A stretch of DNA of 43,410 bases from Candidatus Bathyarchaeota archaeon. Its GTDB lineage: Archaea; Thermoproteota; Bathyarchaeia; Bathyarchaeales; Bathycorpusculaceae. The notes under the pieces were generated by a model. That model searched no databases. It was not told the origin of the DNA and worked only from the letters and a program-made list of their open reading frames with translations. The stretch is taken from assembly GCA_013388895.1 (NCBI GenBank), contig JACAEK010000022.1:1-43410 (forward strand), in the 5' to 3' direction. Below, in pieces: positions 34,063 to 42,293 of the stretch. A program made the position numbers and the translations under genes. The stretch's first letter is position 1. Every line of letters starts with the position of its first letter.

Positions 34063-34599
34063 ATGAAACTCAAAAACAAGATCCAGATTGCATTCTTTGC
34101 TTTTTCGATAATTTCCTTTCTGGCAATTACACCGCTCATATCAAACTATTTAGAATTTTACAGAGCCATAGAGAAATGCGAAGTTAACCTTCACGAGGCA
34201 TCATTAAATCTAACAAGATTAAACAACGGATTGGTCTATTTAACACTCATATTTAACGTAACCAATCCAACAGGTTTCAGAGGCCTAACAATTTCTACGA
34301 CAACCTGTAATATACGTTACATCACGCCAGATCAAACAGATTTCAAGCAACTTCAAGGTCGCACAGAAACATTCCATGAACCTTTGGATATACCCCCGCT
34401 TGAAACAACCAAAATGATATTAAACTTCACCTTTAGCTACTTATCTGAACAATTGTCGGTGCAAGAATTCATGGCTGTATTTTTGATGGAGCCAGAATAC
34501 GTGCGATTTCTCTTCACAGGGCAATTCGTTTTAAACGCATATACTTATACTTTTGCCATATCTATGGGACCATTTGCATCTGTAATCAATTTTGGCTAG
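34063..34599 (+). CDS. Hypothetical signal-anchor protein with beta-sandwich domain
   Basis: A 178-residue protein: a basic N-terminus and one membrane span (about 8-28), then an extracellular domain of about 145 residues with alternating strands (VNLHEASLNLTRLNNGLVYLTLIFNVTNPTGF) typical of LEA14/WHy-like sandwiches, and a C-terminal hydrophobic strand. AAGGCGA precedes the ATG at 34063. It lies between the permease and ATPase genes of the transporter; whether it belongs to that system is not known. Confidence 0.7.
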   Translation: MKLKNKIQIAFFAFSIISFLAITPLISNYLEFYRAIEKCEVNLHEASLNLTRLNNGLVYLTLIFNVTNPTGFRGLTISTTTCNIRYITPDQTDFKQLQGRTETFHEPLDIPPLETTKMILNFTFSYLSEQLSVQEFMAVFLMEPEYVRFLFTGQFVLNAYTYTFAISMGPFASVINFG

Positions 34600-34613
34600 G
34601 GACAAGAGAACCG

Positions 34614-34994
34614 TTAGGATTTGTTATAATTAGCAAGTTTAAAAACAGCATGTTCAAAGAAGATTTTGAAATCTTTTTCTATGTTTGAAGATACTTCTCG
34701 CATTTTGATTTCGTTAAGCAGGAAGTATCCGCCTGTAAACAAAGAGTAGAGGAGATGAGGTATAAGCGAAGAAAATCCTTCTGATACAAATGACGCTTCC
34801 ACAGAAAAATCTTGAGAATTTCCTTCGACAACGATTTCTATGTTTTTTGGCATATGAGGAATTTTGCAGGTAATAATTCTTTCGTTGTCCAGAGTTGATT
34901 TTTTAACCTTGAAACCTTTTTCTTTCAAGTACACTTCTAAAGTTGAAATCAACAAATCCAAATCCACATTTTTTCCAATCCATCTAGCATACAT
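34614..34994 (-). CDS. Hypothetical protein
   Basis: A 126-residue soluble alpha/beta protein: helix LLISTLEVYLKEKGFKVKK, strands TCKIPHMPKNIEIVVEGNSQDFSVEASFVSEG, and a hydrophobic segment HLLYSLFTGGYFLLNEI that may be buried or membrane-associated. The layout resembles small proteins that handle a single polar ligand but no motif is decisive. It sits between the signal-anchor gene (convergent) and the divergent ATPase gene. Confidence 0.65.
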   Translation of the reverse strand: MYARWIGKNVDLDLLISTLEVYLKEKGFKVKKSTLDNERIITCKIPHMPKNIEIVVEGNSQDFSVEASFVSEGFSSLIPHLLYSLFTGGYFLLNEIKMREVSSNIEKDFKIFFEHAVFKLANYNKS

Positions 34995-35112
34995 CTGGCC
35001 GAAATCTCCTCTTCAGAGCAATACGACTTTCATGAGAAAGAAAATGCGCAGAAATATTAAAGCTTATATAAAATACTACCTATTTACCATAAAGAAAGGA
35101 GCCGATAGAACG

Positions 35113-36084
35113 ATGTCTCTATTGGAAGTCGAAGACCTCACAACATACTATAGAACTTTAAGGGGTTACGTCAAAGCAGTTGAGAACTGCTCATTTAGCA
35201 TAAATAAAGGAGAAGCTCTTGGGCTTGCAGGAGAGTCTGGATGTGGCAAAACGACAATAGCGTTATCTTTACTAAGAATCCTTCCACCAGGTGGCAAAAT
35301 AGTACAAGGAAAGATCATCGTCAATGGCACTGACATTGTCAAACTGCAAGAAGAAAAAGTGCGCAAGAAAATAAGATGGAAGGAAATTTCTCTGGTTTTT
35401 CAAGGGGCGATGAACGCTATGAACCCCGTGATAAGAGTTAAAGATCAGATAGTGGAAGCAATAAAACTTCATGAACATAACATAAGCAAAAAAGAAGCAG
35501 AAGAAAGAGTAAAAAAACTGTTTGAACTTGTAGGAGTAGAGCCAAGTAGGGCAGATAATTATCCGTTCGAGTTTAGTGGAGGTATGAGGCAGCGAGCAAT
35601 GATCGCAATGGCTGTGGCTTGCAGTCCCAAGCTTTTGATTGCAGATGAGCCGGGAACAGCCCTAGACGTTATAGTGCAAGCCCAAGTGATAAAACTGCTT
35701 GAAGAGCTGAAAAGCAAATTAGGTATGACACTTATCTTAATTTCACATGACCTTTCTTTAATAGCGGAGGTTTGTGAGAAAACGGCTATAATGTACGCTG
35801 GCAACATCGTGGAAATAGGAGATTCTGTTTCGATTTTCAAAAACCCGTTGCATCCATACACAAAAGGGCTGGTGCTAGCCTTTCCAAACATAAAAAGCCA
35901 AAAAGTGAAAATGATTTCTATACCAGGATCACCGCCGGACCTCCTAAATCCGCCAACAGGTTGCAGATTCCATCCAAGATGCCAATATGCCATGGAAGTC
36001 TGCAAAAAAATCGTTCCACCACTTGAAACGGTTGAAGAGAATCATAAGGTGGCTTGTCATCTAGTCAATAAGAAAAATGCTTGA
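35113..36084 (+). CDS. ABC transporter ATP-binding protein, DppD/OppD family
   Basis: A 323-residue ATPase. Walker A GESGCGKT (40-47), signature FSGGMRQ (154-160), Walker B LLIADEP (174-180) and H-loop His212 are all present, so it should be active. The oligopeptide/dipeptide C-terminal extension with CRFHPRCQYAMEVC...ACHL follows, a cysteine set that can hold an iron-sulfur cluster in this family. The frame is open to 34864, but GGAG before the ATG at 35113 and the family N-terminus LLEVEDLTTYY fix the start. Next gene 10 bases downstream. Confidence 0.93.
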   Translation: MSLLEVEDLTTYYRTLRGYVKAVENCSFSINKGEALGLAGESGCGKTTIALSLLRILPPGGKIVQGKIIVNGTDIVKLQEEKVRKKIRWKEISLVFQGAMNAMNPVIRVKDQIVEAIKLHEHNISKKEAEERVKKLFELVGVEPSRADNYPFEFSGGMRQRAMIAMAVACSPKLLIADEPGTALDVIVQAQVIKLLEELKSKLGMTLILISHDLSLIAEVCEKTAIMYAGNIVEIGDSVSIFKNPLHPYTKGLVLAFPNIKSQKVKMISIPGSPPDLLNPPTGCRFHPRCQYAMEVCKKIVPPLETVEENHKVACHLVNKKNA

Positions 36085-36094
36085 AGGAATCTAA

Positions 36095-37087
36095 ATGAAT
36101 GAAACAATCATCGAAGCTATAAATTTGAAAAAATGGTTTCCATTGAGAACAGGATTCCTCTCAACACTGTTGAGAAGTGAATTATACGTCAAAGCCGTTG
36201 ACGACGTTAGCTTCACGATAGGGAAAGGAGAAATTTTTGGGCTTGCTGGAGAAAGTGGAAGCGGAAAAACCACTGCTGGAAAACTGCTTATTAGACTGAT
36301 AGAACCTACAGGAGGAAAGATAATATTCAAAGGCGAAGACATTTCCAGATTATCAGAAAACAGGCTGAAAAGTTACAGAAAAAAGTTGCAACTTGTTTTT
36401 CAGGATCCTTATGAGTCGTTGAATCCACGTATGCTCGTAGAAGACATATTGTCTGAGCCTCTGCAAATTCACGGCATCAGTGAAGAGAAAGAAATATCGG
36501 GAATAATACACAAGGTAATGGAAGCAGTTAAACTGACTCCTCCTGACGAATTTCTGTTACGTTATCCACATGAACTAAGCGGTGGACAACGTCAAAGAGT
36601 TGCGACTGCAAGAGCTTTGATGTTGGATCCAGAATTCATAGTAGCAGATGAACCAGTTTCAATGTTAGACGTATCAATCAGAGCGGAAGTTCTAAACGTC
36701 ATTCTAGACTTGAGAAACAAATTTAACGTTGCCTTTTTATTCATAACTCACGACTTGGCTTTAGCAAGACACATTTGCGACCGAATAGCCGTCATGTATC
36801 TAGGAAAAATGGTAGAGATGGCCAGCGCTGACGAGTTAGTTTATGAACCGCTACATCCTTACACCAGAGCTTTAATTGAAGCTGTGCCTGTTCCAGACCC
36901 AACAGCAAACAGAATTTCAATGGTCATAAAAGGAGAAATCCCAAGCCCAGTTAACCCGCCATCCGGATGTCGTTTTCACACACGGTGCCCCTCATTCATA
37001 GGAGACGTGTGCCGCAAAAAAGAGCCCGAACTGGCAGAGATTTCAAAAGACCACTACGTTGCCTGTCATCTATATTCGAAAGCGTAA
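36095..37087 (+). CDS. ABC transporter ATP-binding protein, DppF/OppF family
   Basis: A 330-residue ATPase, partner of the preceding one. It opens with LKKWFPLRTG typical of OppF, then Walker A GESGSGKT (52-59), signature LSGGQRQRV (161-169), Walker B FIVADEP and H-loop His219. The C-terminal part carries the same CRFHTRCPSFIGDVC...ACHL cysteine motif. Same operon as the DppD-like gene (10 bases apart). Together with the two permeases and the dockerin-SBP they make a complete five-part importer, though split by three small genes. Confidence 0.93.
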   Translation: MNETIIEAINLKKWFPLRTGFLSTLLRSELYVKAVDDVSFTIGKGEIFGLAGESGSGKTTAGKLLIRLIEPTGGKIIFKGEDISRLSENRLKSYRKKLQLVFQDPYESLNPRMLVEDILSEPLQIHGISEEKEISGIIHKVMEAVKLTPPDEFLLRYPHELSGGQRQRVATARALMLDPEFIVADEPVSMLDVSIRAEVLNVILDLRNKFNVAFLFITHDLALARHICDRIAVMYLGKMVEMASADELVYEPLHPYTRALIEAVPVPDPTANRISMVIKGEIPSPVNPPSGCRFHTRCPSFIGDVCRKKEPELAEISKDHYVACHLYSKA

Positions 37088-37163
37088 TTTGAAACCAATT
37101 TGTCAAAATTTGAACTCGCCAAAGGTTAAATAACGCCATAAGTTAATTAATCAATGAACAAAG

Positions 37164-37538
37164 ATGGAGAACCGAAAACAAAGCCTAAAAAACGAAATTT
37201 ACGAAATGTTATACCTAGTAAAGACATGCATAACTGATTTCTGGTTTTGGTTACCGATTTTGTTTATGATCTTCATGTATACACAATTGATAATTTTCTT
37301 CTATATTCATCCTCTTCTCTTGCTTGTAGCGCCCACATTAATATCATTGTATGCGTTGAGGCAAGAAAAGAAAAGAATCAAATCAAAATACAACATTGAA
37401 GGTGGAAAAGTGCTTTCAGCTTCAGACCCTGCTGGGACTGTGCCGCATTCTCCAGATTCAAAATTTAACCTTGAACAGGCAGTAGAAGATTACGTAGGAT
37501 ATCTAAACCGCAAGAAAGATAAGAAAGATTCGTCGTGA
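37164..37538 (+). CDS. Hypothetical two-span membrane protein
   Basis: A 124-residue protein with two hydrophobic helices (FWFWLPILFMIFMYTQLIIFFY and PLLLLVAPTLISLYAL) and a charged, probably cytoplasmic C-terminal half ending KKDKKDSS. A TATA-like TTAAATAA about 40 bases upstream and no ribosome site suggest a short or absent leader. No family recognised. Follows oppF in the same direction, 76 bases later. Confidence 0.65.
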   Translation: MENRKQSLKNEIYEMLYLVKTCITDFWFWLPILFMIFMYTQLIIFFYIHPLLLLVAPTLISLYALRQEKKRIKSKYNIEGGKVLSASDPAGTVPHSPDSKFNLEQAVEDYVGYLNRKKDKKDSS

Positions 37539-37576
37539 TTAAAACTTTCATAGTTAAGAATTGAAGGGAAGAGAAC

Positions 37577-38215
37577 TTGAGAAAAAGACAGAGACAATTG
37601 CTGCTGGTTTTCTCGATAATCTTGGTCTTATCTGGGCTAATTTTGACGGCGAGCTCGTCAATTTACACCTCAGAAAACGAAGCCACCGTAGAAGAAAACG
37701 GTGTAAGCTACTCACTTTCTAAATCAGATCAAGAAATAACGTTTGGAACAGAAATAAAGCGATATTTCAGCCTTGGAGAGGAAATGACGGTAACGTTTAC
37801 CCATGCTTTTACGCCTCCTTACAACGATTTACTTCCTCCAATAAACTTCACGATTCAGTCACCCAGCAACAAAACGACCATTTTCTGGTACTGGCTGGAA
37901 CCTTACGATACTGATGAGGACACGATAATAGTTAAAACTAATCTAACCGTTTCCAAGGTTGACGGTCTCAAGAGAACAAACTCATCATCTGATTTGGATT
38001 TTGCGGGAGAAGCATTAGAAGATGGAACCTATACCTTAATCTTCACAACATTGTACAACACAAAGTTAAGCTACCTGGCTTTCGTCAAAATAATCACAAC
38101 ATATGATTATCCATATACGCATCTCTTGCCACTAGGAGCAACAATAATGGTCACTGGAACAATTCTTTTAATTGTCTCTTCCAAATTCGGAAGAAAGATC
38201 AAGAAAAATGTCTAA
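37577..38215 (+). CDS. Hypothetical protein with N- and C-terminal membrane spans
   Basis: A 212-residue protein: helix 1 (about 5-27, LLLVFSIILVLSGLILTAS), an extracellular beta-rich domain of about 150 residues (FSLGEEMTVTFTHAFTPPY...), and helix 2 (about 183-203) followed by a basic tail (KFGRKIKKNV), so both ends are cytoplasmic. The start is TTG at 37577 with GAAGGGAAGAG just before it. Downstream, 38227-38259 holds a GGGCAG/CTGCCC inverted repeat with a long loop and nothing else notable. Function unknown. Confidence 0.65.
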   Translation: MRKRQRQLLLVFSIILVLSGLILTASSSIYTSENEATVEENGVSYSLSKSDQEITFGTEIKRYFSLGEEMTVTFTHAFTPPYNDLLPPINFTIQSPSNKTTIFWYWLEPYDTDEDTIIVKTNLTVSKVDGLKRTNSSSDLDFAGEALEDGTYTLIFTTLYNTKLSYLAFVKIITTYDYPYTHLLPLGATIMVTGTILLIVSSKFGRKIKKNV

Positions 38216-38387
38216 AACTTAGTGATGGGCAGGTCTGCACCTTGGCAACAAAGCTGCCCTGCTCAATATGAACAATAGTGAGTTCTGAATACCAAATCTT
38301 GTCAATTTTACATACTAGTTTCTAAGAAACTACCTTTGTCAGACGTCTTGCCTTCAGTTTTTATGAAGAGTTTTTTTTACACTTACC

Positions 38388-38395
38388 TTTATAAG
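38388..38395 (+). promoter_or_regulatory. TATA-like box of the cohesin-regulator gene
   Basis: TTTATAAG 33-40 bases before the ATG at 38428, giving a leader of roughly 10-15 bases that contains the ribosome site GGGGGAAG. The gene therefore has its own promoter. Confidence 0.5.
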
Positions 38396-38427
38396 AGGGA
38401 AACCGCCCTAGTTTTTTTGGGGGAAGT

Positions 38428-39237
38428 ATGCCTCAGATAAGATGTCCATATTGTGGAGCAACCGTCAACCTAGAAAACCGCAAGGAAACAGACTTCACCA
38501 TCATTCTGAAGTCTTTAGAAAGCAGAGCAAGAAGCTTTTCTGAGCTACTCAAGATAACTGGGTTGCCTAGGAAGACTCTCAACATAAGATTGAAAGAACT
38601 ATGCGGCATGGAAGCAGTAACCAAGAATAAGCTGTACTATTTGAATGGGGCATGCCCCAAGAAGGAATGGCAGAAAAAAATATTGCAGAGGGATTCAATA
38701 TTGTCTAACAAGAGAAAGATACTAGCATTTCTAGTCATTATGTGCATTGGATTGCCAGCAGCAGGAAATTTTGTTCTAGCTATGTTCTTTTCTCCACCTC
38801 CTCCTGAACCAAAGCCCCTCGGAAACCTAATAGTCACAGTGAACGTTGGAGAAGTCTCAGATGTCTATGGTTGGCAGATTGGGCTACGTTTTGACACTGA
38901 AAACCTGAAAGTCGTAAGCGCTATGCCGGGCGATTTCCTTGGAGACCCTGTGGGAGGCACTAGTCTATCGGATCATGTTGAAAATGCAGGAGATACGCTG
39001 TTTTACCGCATTATCGTAAACGATACTTTAGTCTTGTGCCAAACCTTGAAAGGAAGTCGACCCTCAGTAACTGGCAGCGGTTCTCTAGCGATAGTAGAGT
39101 TTGAATACTACTCGACTCCATACGAAAACCCGTACCTAGTTTTCAACGAACCTCCTTGCGACACAATGCTCTTGAGAATGGATGCCTCGGAAATTCCAAT
39201 AGACAAAAATACAGTAACATTGCAATTTGTACCTTAA
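38428..39237 (+). CDS. Predicted transmembrane regulator: CxxC/winged-helix head, membrane span, extracellular cohesin
   Basis: A 269-residue protein of unusual build. Residues 1-12 hold a CPYCG knuckle; about 22-72 a winged-helix domain (FTIILKSLESRARSFSELLKITGLPRKTLNIRLKEL, then a KNKLYYL wing); 97-121 one membrane helix; 122-130 a proline linker; about 131-269 a cohesin-type domain (VTVNVGEVSDVYGWQIGLRFDTENLKVVSAMPGDFL, then VTGSGSLAIVEFEYY). Positive charges before the helix (SNKRK) place the N-terminus inside. By analogy with one-component membrane regulators, dockerin binding outside could alter DNA binding inside. This is inference; dockerin binding is untested, and Cys58 and Cys76 might complete a metal site. 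Confidence 0.85.
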   Translation: MPQIRCPYCGATVNLENRKETDFTIILKSLESRARSFSELLKITGLPRKTLNIRLKELCGMEAVTKNKLYYLNGACPKKEWQKKILQRDSILSNKRKILAFLVIMCIGLPAAGNFVLAMFFSPPPPEPKPLGNLIVTVNVGEVSDVYGWQIGLRFDTENLKVVSAMPGDFLGDPVGGTSLSDHVENAGDTLFYRIIVNDTLVLCQTLKGSRPSVTGSGSLAIVEFEYYSTPYENPYLVFNEPPCDTMLLRMDASEIPIDKNTVTLQFVP

Positions 39238-39319
39238 CATCCTCTTTTTTTCTCTTTTGGCTATGGCTCTGGGTATAATGATGCATCTTAAATGTTAAAT
39301 GCTCTAGTGTAAGCGTTAC

Positions 39320-41080
39320 TTAGCTTATTCTCTTCAGTTGTTTCTGGTACATCTCTAGAATCTCGTTTGCTGTTGTTGCATCTTCAGCCGCTTTGTCAAG
39401 CCTATAATTTCCCGTGAAACGTGGAAACCGAATTGCCAATCCACTTCCCTTTCGAATAACATCCACCGCACAAACATGAATAGGGCTTAATGTTATCTCA
39501 GCGCCTAGAATCTCAATTACTATGGCAGGCTCGAACCACACGTTTGCCTCAATTATTGATTGCACGCGCGAATGCTTGTGACCAATCTTATACTTCTGTA
39601 GCATTTTTGGCAACCTGGCTAAATCTTCGTCGGTGAAACCTGTTCCACATTTTGTCACAGTTTCGAAAACGTCTTTATCTTGGTTGTAGGCAGCTAAAAG
39701 CAATGCTCCGTATGTTCCTGTTCGTTTTCCTCTGCCATGGAAGGCGCCAACAACCACCAAGTCCACGGTGTCTGTCATCTCGCTCTTATAGTCTCGTTTA
39801 TACTTAATCCAAAGCCAACCTCTTGCTCCAGCCTGATAAACTGAATCTTCTGCCATAGACTTGCAGACTAGACCTTCGCAGCCATCTTCTATGGCTTCTT
39901 GGAAGAAGTTTTCGAGTTCCTTTGGGTCGCTTGTAATTATGTATTTGGCAGTTTTCATTCGGTCGCTTTCGCTTATTGCCTTTTTCAGGGCATGATGTCT
40001 AATTGGGTACGGCTCTAATGTTAGGTCTTTGCCGTCAAAGTAGAGCGCGTCAAACATGAATAGGGAAACTGGGTATTCTTCTATTGCCTTTCTTATTTCG
40101 TACTTGCGTCTGCGGTGCATTAGCTCTTGGAAAGGTCTCATCTCGCCTGTCTCTGTGTCTATTGCGACGCATTCAGCTTCTAGAATGGCATCTCTTGCCT
40201 TCACATGGTTCTTAACTAGTTCAATGGCGTCTGGATACTGGCTGGAAATATCTTCTAAACGTCTAGAAAAGAGAGTCACTTCGTTGTTTCTCTTGTGGAT
40301 TTGTATTCTTTCGCCATCGTATTTGTATTCGGCTATGCATTTTCCGCCGAGTTTTTCCAAGATTTCCTCTGGTGAAGATAGTCGTTCTGCAAGCATGGGT
40401 CTTATTGGTTCGCCTACTAAAACCTGAAACTTCTTGATTCCGCTCAATCCCTTTTCGACGACAGTTTTGGCGACTCTTCCAAGATCTGAGGAAATGTTGT
40501 AAGCCCGTTCTATGAATTCACGGGTTTCTTTTCCACCGCCGTAGGCTATGGCTAAAGCGTCAAGGACAGTCATGTCGGCAATGCCTAAGCGCAGATTTCC
40601 AGTAACAGTACGCATAATGTATTTAGCCTCTTTAGGAGTTGCATCAGCCAAAAGTCCAGCCAAAAGGGCGGTTTTAAGGTCTACGGCGCCTGAACCAGAA
40701 GCTTTCGCCATTTTGTCAAGAGTTTCGTAGACTCTTTCCACAGTCAGGGCTTTCTGAGGCATTAATGTGACTTGTTTTTTGCTTGTCATAAATTTCTGGC
40801 TTGATTCGCCGATATCACCTGTTTTAGGCAAGTCTTCTTCTATTTCTGTTTCTTTGCATCCAGAGGCTTTAGCGAGGGCTTTTATTGCTAGTTTTTCGGC
40901 TACGCCTATCTCGAGGCTGACAAAATCTGGGTAGATTCTGCCTTGGGTTAGGTATACGACTTTGTCGATGATTTCTTTTGGCGTGTTCTTAAGCAGGTCA
41001 ACCAGTAGGTCTGTCATTTCTAGCCGTTTGATTGTAGCTTCGATTTTTTCGTAAGCGTCGGCAATAACAGAGTATCGCAA
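39320..41080 (-). CDS. lig: ATP-dependent DNA ligase (archaeal Lig type)
   Basis: A 586-residue replicative/repair ligase. The N-terminal DNA-binding domain (about 1-215) is followed by the nucleotidyltransferase core with motif I EYKYDGERIQIHK, in which Lys253 is the adenylated residue, then motifs III/IIIa (ILEAECVAID, LFMFDALYFDGKDL), IV (EGLVCK) and V (WIKYKRDY), and an OB-fold ending FPRFTGNYRLDKAAEDATT. Length and order match archaeal ATP-dependent ligases. The start is TTG at 41080 with GAGAGG upstream. Divergent from the EamA-type gene. Confidence 0.97.
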   Translation of the reverse strand: MRYSVIADAYEKIEATIKRLEMTDLLVDLLKNTPKEIIDKVVYLTQGRIYPDFVSLEIGVAEKLAIKALAKASGCKETEIEEDLPKTGDIGESSQKFMTSKKQVTLMPQKALTVERVYETLDKMAKASGSGAVDLKTALLAGLLADATPKEAKYIMRTVTGNLRLGIADMTVLDALAIAYGGGKETREFIERAYNISSDLGRVAKTVVEKGLSGIKKFQVLVGEPIRPMLAERLSSPEEILEKLGGKCIAEYKYDGERIQIHKRNNEVTLFSRRLEDISSQYPDAIELVKNHVKARDAILEAECVAIDTETGEMRPFQELMHRRRKYEIRKAIEEYPVSLFMFDALYFDGKDLTLEPYPIRHHALKKAISESDRMKTAKYIITSDPKELENFFQEAIEDGCEGLVCKSMAEDSVYQAGARGWLWIKYKRDYKSEMTDTVDLVVVGAFHGRGKRTGTYGALLLAAYNQDKDVFETVTKCGTGFTDEDLARLPKMLQKYKIGHKHSRVQSIIEANVWFEPAIVIEILGAEITLSPIHVCAVDVIRKGSGLAIRFPRFTGNYRLDKAAEDATTANEILEMYQKQLKRIS

Positions 41081-41186
41081 TAATTAGCCTCTCAGCAAAT
41101 AGAATGCGTATGCGAGATATTAAAATTTCATCATTCTAAATAAAAACAGTTATACTAAACTAGTCTGTGAGCTTAGGTGATGTTGT

Positions 41187-42092
41187 TTGACTCACCACTG
41201 GGGCTATGTTGGTGCTCTTGCTTCTGCAGTTCTGTTTGGGATAAGTTCGACTTTGAATAAGATAGCGTTGGAAAATGTGAATCCTTTAGTTGTTGCGGGT
41301 ATGATTTATTCTGTTGGTGGCATTGTCCTCTTTGTTGTCCATTTTTCTCCATTTCATGGGAAGATTCTTAAGTTGTTTGAAACTTCAACCAAAACTGAGC
41401 ATGAGATAACCAGAAGAGACTTCAGAACTCTTGCTTTTGTAATATTGTTTGGTTCAGTGATTGCGCCGTTGATGCTTTTGCAGGGTCTAAGCCAAACTAC
41501 TGCAATTAACGCGTCTTTTCTTCTCAGTGCAGAGTCACTTTTCACGGTTTTACTGGCCTTCATTTTTTTGAAAGAACGAGGGAAAAGAAAGGATTACGTC
41601 GGGATTTTTGTTCTTCTTGTTGGAGTTGTGTTTCTAACTACGAACGGCAGATTTCAAGAGCTAACTTTGAGTAAAGAGATTATAGGCAACTTGTTAGTGC
41701 TGAGTGCTTGCCTATTTTGGAGCATGGACAACAACCTGAGCAAGTTTCTAAGCAAAAAACAGGAAATCACTCTGATAACCGCTTTAAAGTGCCTAATCGG
41801 CGGGTTTATCTTGTTAGCTACATCTTTGCTTCTTAGAATCAGCCTCTCTATTCCCTTAGTCTCGCTGCCATACATCCTGTCTGTAGGAAGTTTTAGCATT
41901 GCCACTTCAGTATTATTGTTTCTTTTTGCTTTGAGAGAAATAGGGTCAATGCGGACAGGCATTATATTTTCTACGTCTTCGCTTTTTGGTGCAGTATTTG
42001 CTTTCGCCGTTTTAGGAGAATCTTTTTCGATTGTGCAGCTTCTAGCTGGGCTAGTGATGCTGTTAGGCGTTTATCTACTTTACAGAAGATGA
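41187..42092 (+). CDS. EamA/DMT family transporter
   Basis: A 301-residue integral membrane protein with ten predicted helices in two EamA repeats (WGYVGALASAVLFGISSTLNKIALENVNPLVVAGMIY and LVLSACLFWSMDNNLSKFLSKK begin the two halves). The family exports or imports small metabolites; substrate unknown. The start is TTG at 41187 with TTAGGTGA upstream. The end VMLLGVYLLYRR fits the family. Followed by a perfect hairpin at 42169-42187. Confidence 0.88.
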   Translation: MTHHWGYVGALASAVLFGISSTLNKIALENVNPLVVAGMIYSVGGIVLFVVHFSPFHGKILKLFETSTKTEHEITRRDFRTLAFVILFGSVIAPLMLLQGLSQTTAINASFLLSAESLFTVLLAFIFLKERGKRKDYVGIFVLLVGVVFLTTNGRFQELTLSKEIIGNLLVLSACLFWSMDNNLSKFLSKKQEITLITALKCLIGGFILLATSLLLRISLSIPLVSLPYILSVGSFSIATSVLLFLFALREIGSMRTGIIFSTSSLFGAVFAFAVLGESFSIVQLLAGLVMLLGVYLLYRR

Positions 42093-42168
42093 CATTTGTC
42101 ATACATGTTGAATAAACTTTAAGGCTCAGCAAAACGGAAAACATGAAAAGCCAAATTCAACCTATATG

Positions 42169-42187
42169 TTCCGAAGTTTCTTCGGAA
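42169..42187 (+). terminator. Perfect hairpin after the EamA gene
   Basis: TTCCGAAG (42169-42176), loop TTT, CTTCGGAA (42180-42187): a perfect 8-base stem with a 3-base loop about 77 bases after the stop, followed a few bases later by a short T run (AATCTTGTTT). Could end the transporter transcript. Confidence 0.4.
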
Positions 42188-42243
42188 AATCTTGTTTAAA
42201 GGAGCTTTATTTGGGCTTCTTTTCACGAAGTCTTAGGAGAGAA

Positions 42244-42263
42244 GTTTAATCAGTTGATTAAAC
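42244..42263. promoter_or_regulatory. Perfect palindrome between EamA gene and DUF4760 remnant
   Basis: GTTTAATCA (42244-42252) is mirrored by TGATTAAAC (42255-42263) with two bases between. It lies 31 bases beyond the stop of the minus-strand DUF4760 remnant and 150 bases after the EamA gene. Perfect 9-base symmetry suggests a protein-binding site or a short transcript hairpin. Confidence 0.3.
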
Positions 42264-42293
42264 TAACTCATGAGGACTGATAGAAGAAAAGCT

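Noticed and set aside
33600-34139. A longer 179-residue version of the small membrane protein
   Set aside because: The first 45 residues lie antisense to the next gene's start and mirror its hydrophobic anchor; a TTG with a ribosome site at 34004 is better.
34864-35112. An 83-residue N-terminal extension of the DppD-like ATPase
   Set aside because: It lies antisense to the gene at 34614-34994, has no family match, and the GGAG plus ATG at 35113 gives the normal N-terminus.
38227-38259. GGGCAG/CTGCCC inverted repeat after the two-span gene
   Set aside because: The 21-base loop has no further pairing that I can see and no T run follows; too weak to call a terminator or RNA.
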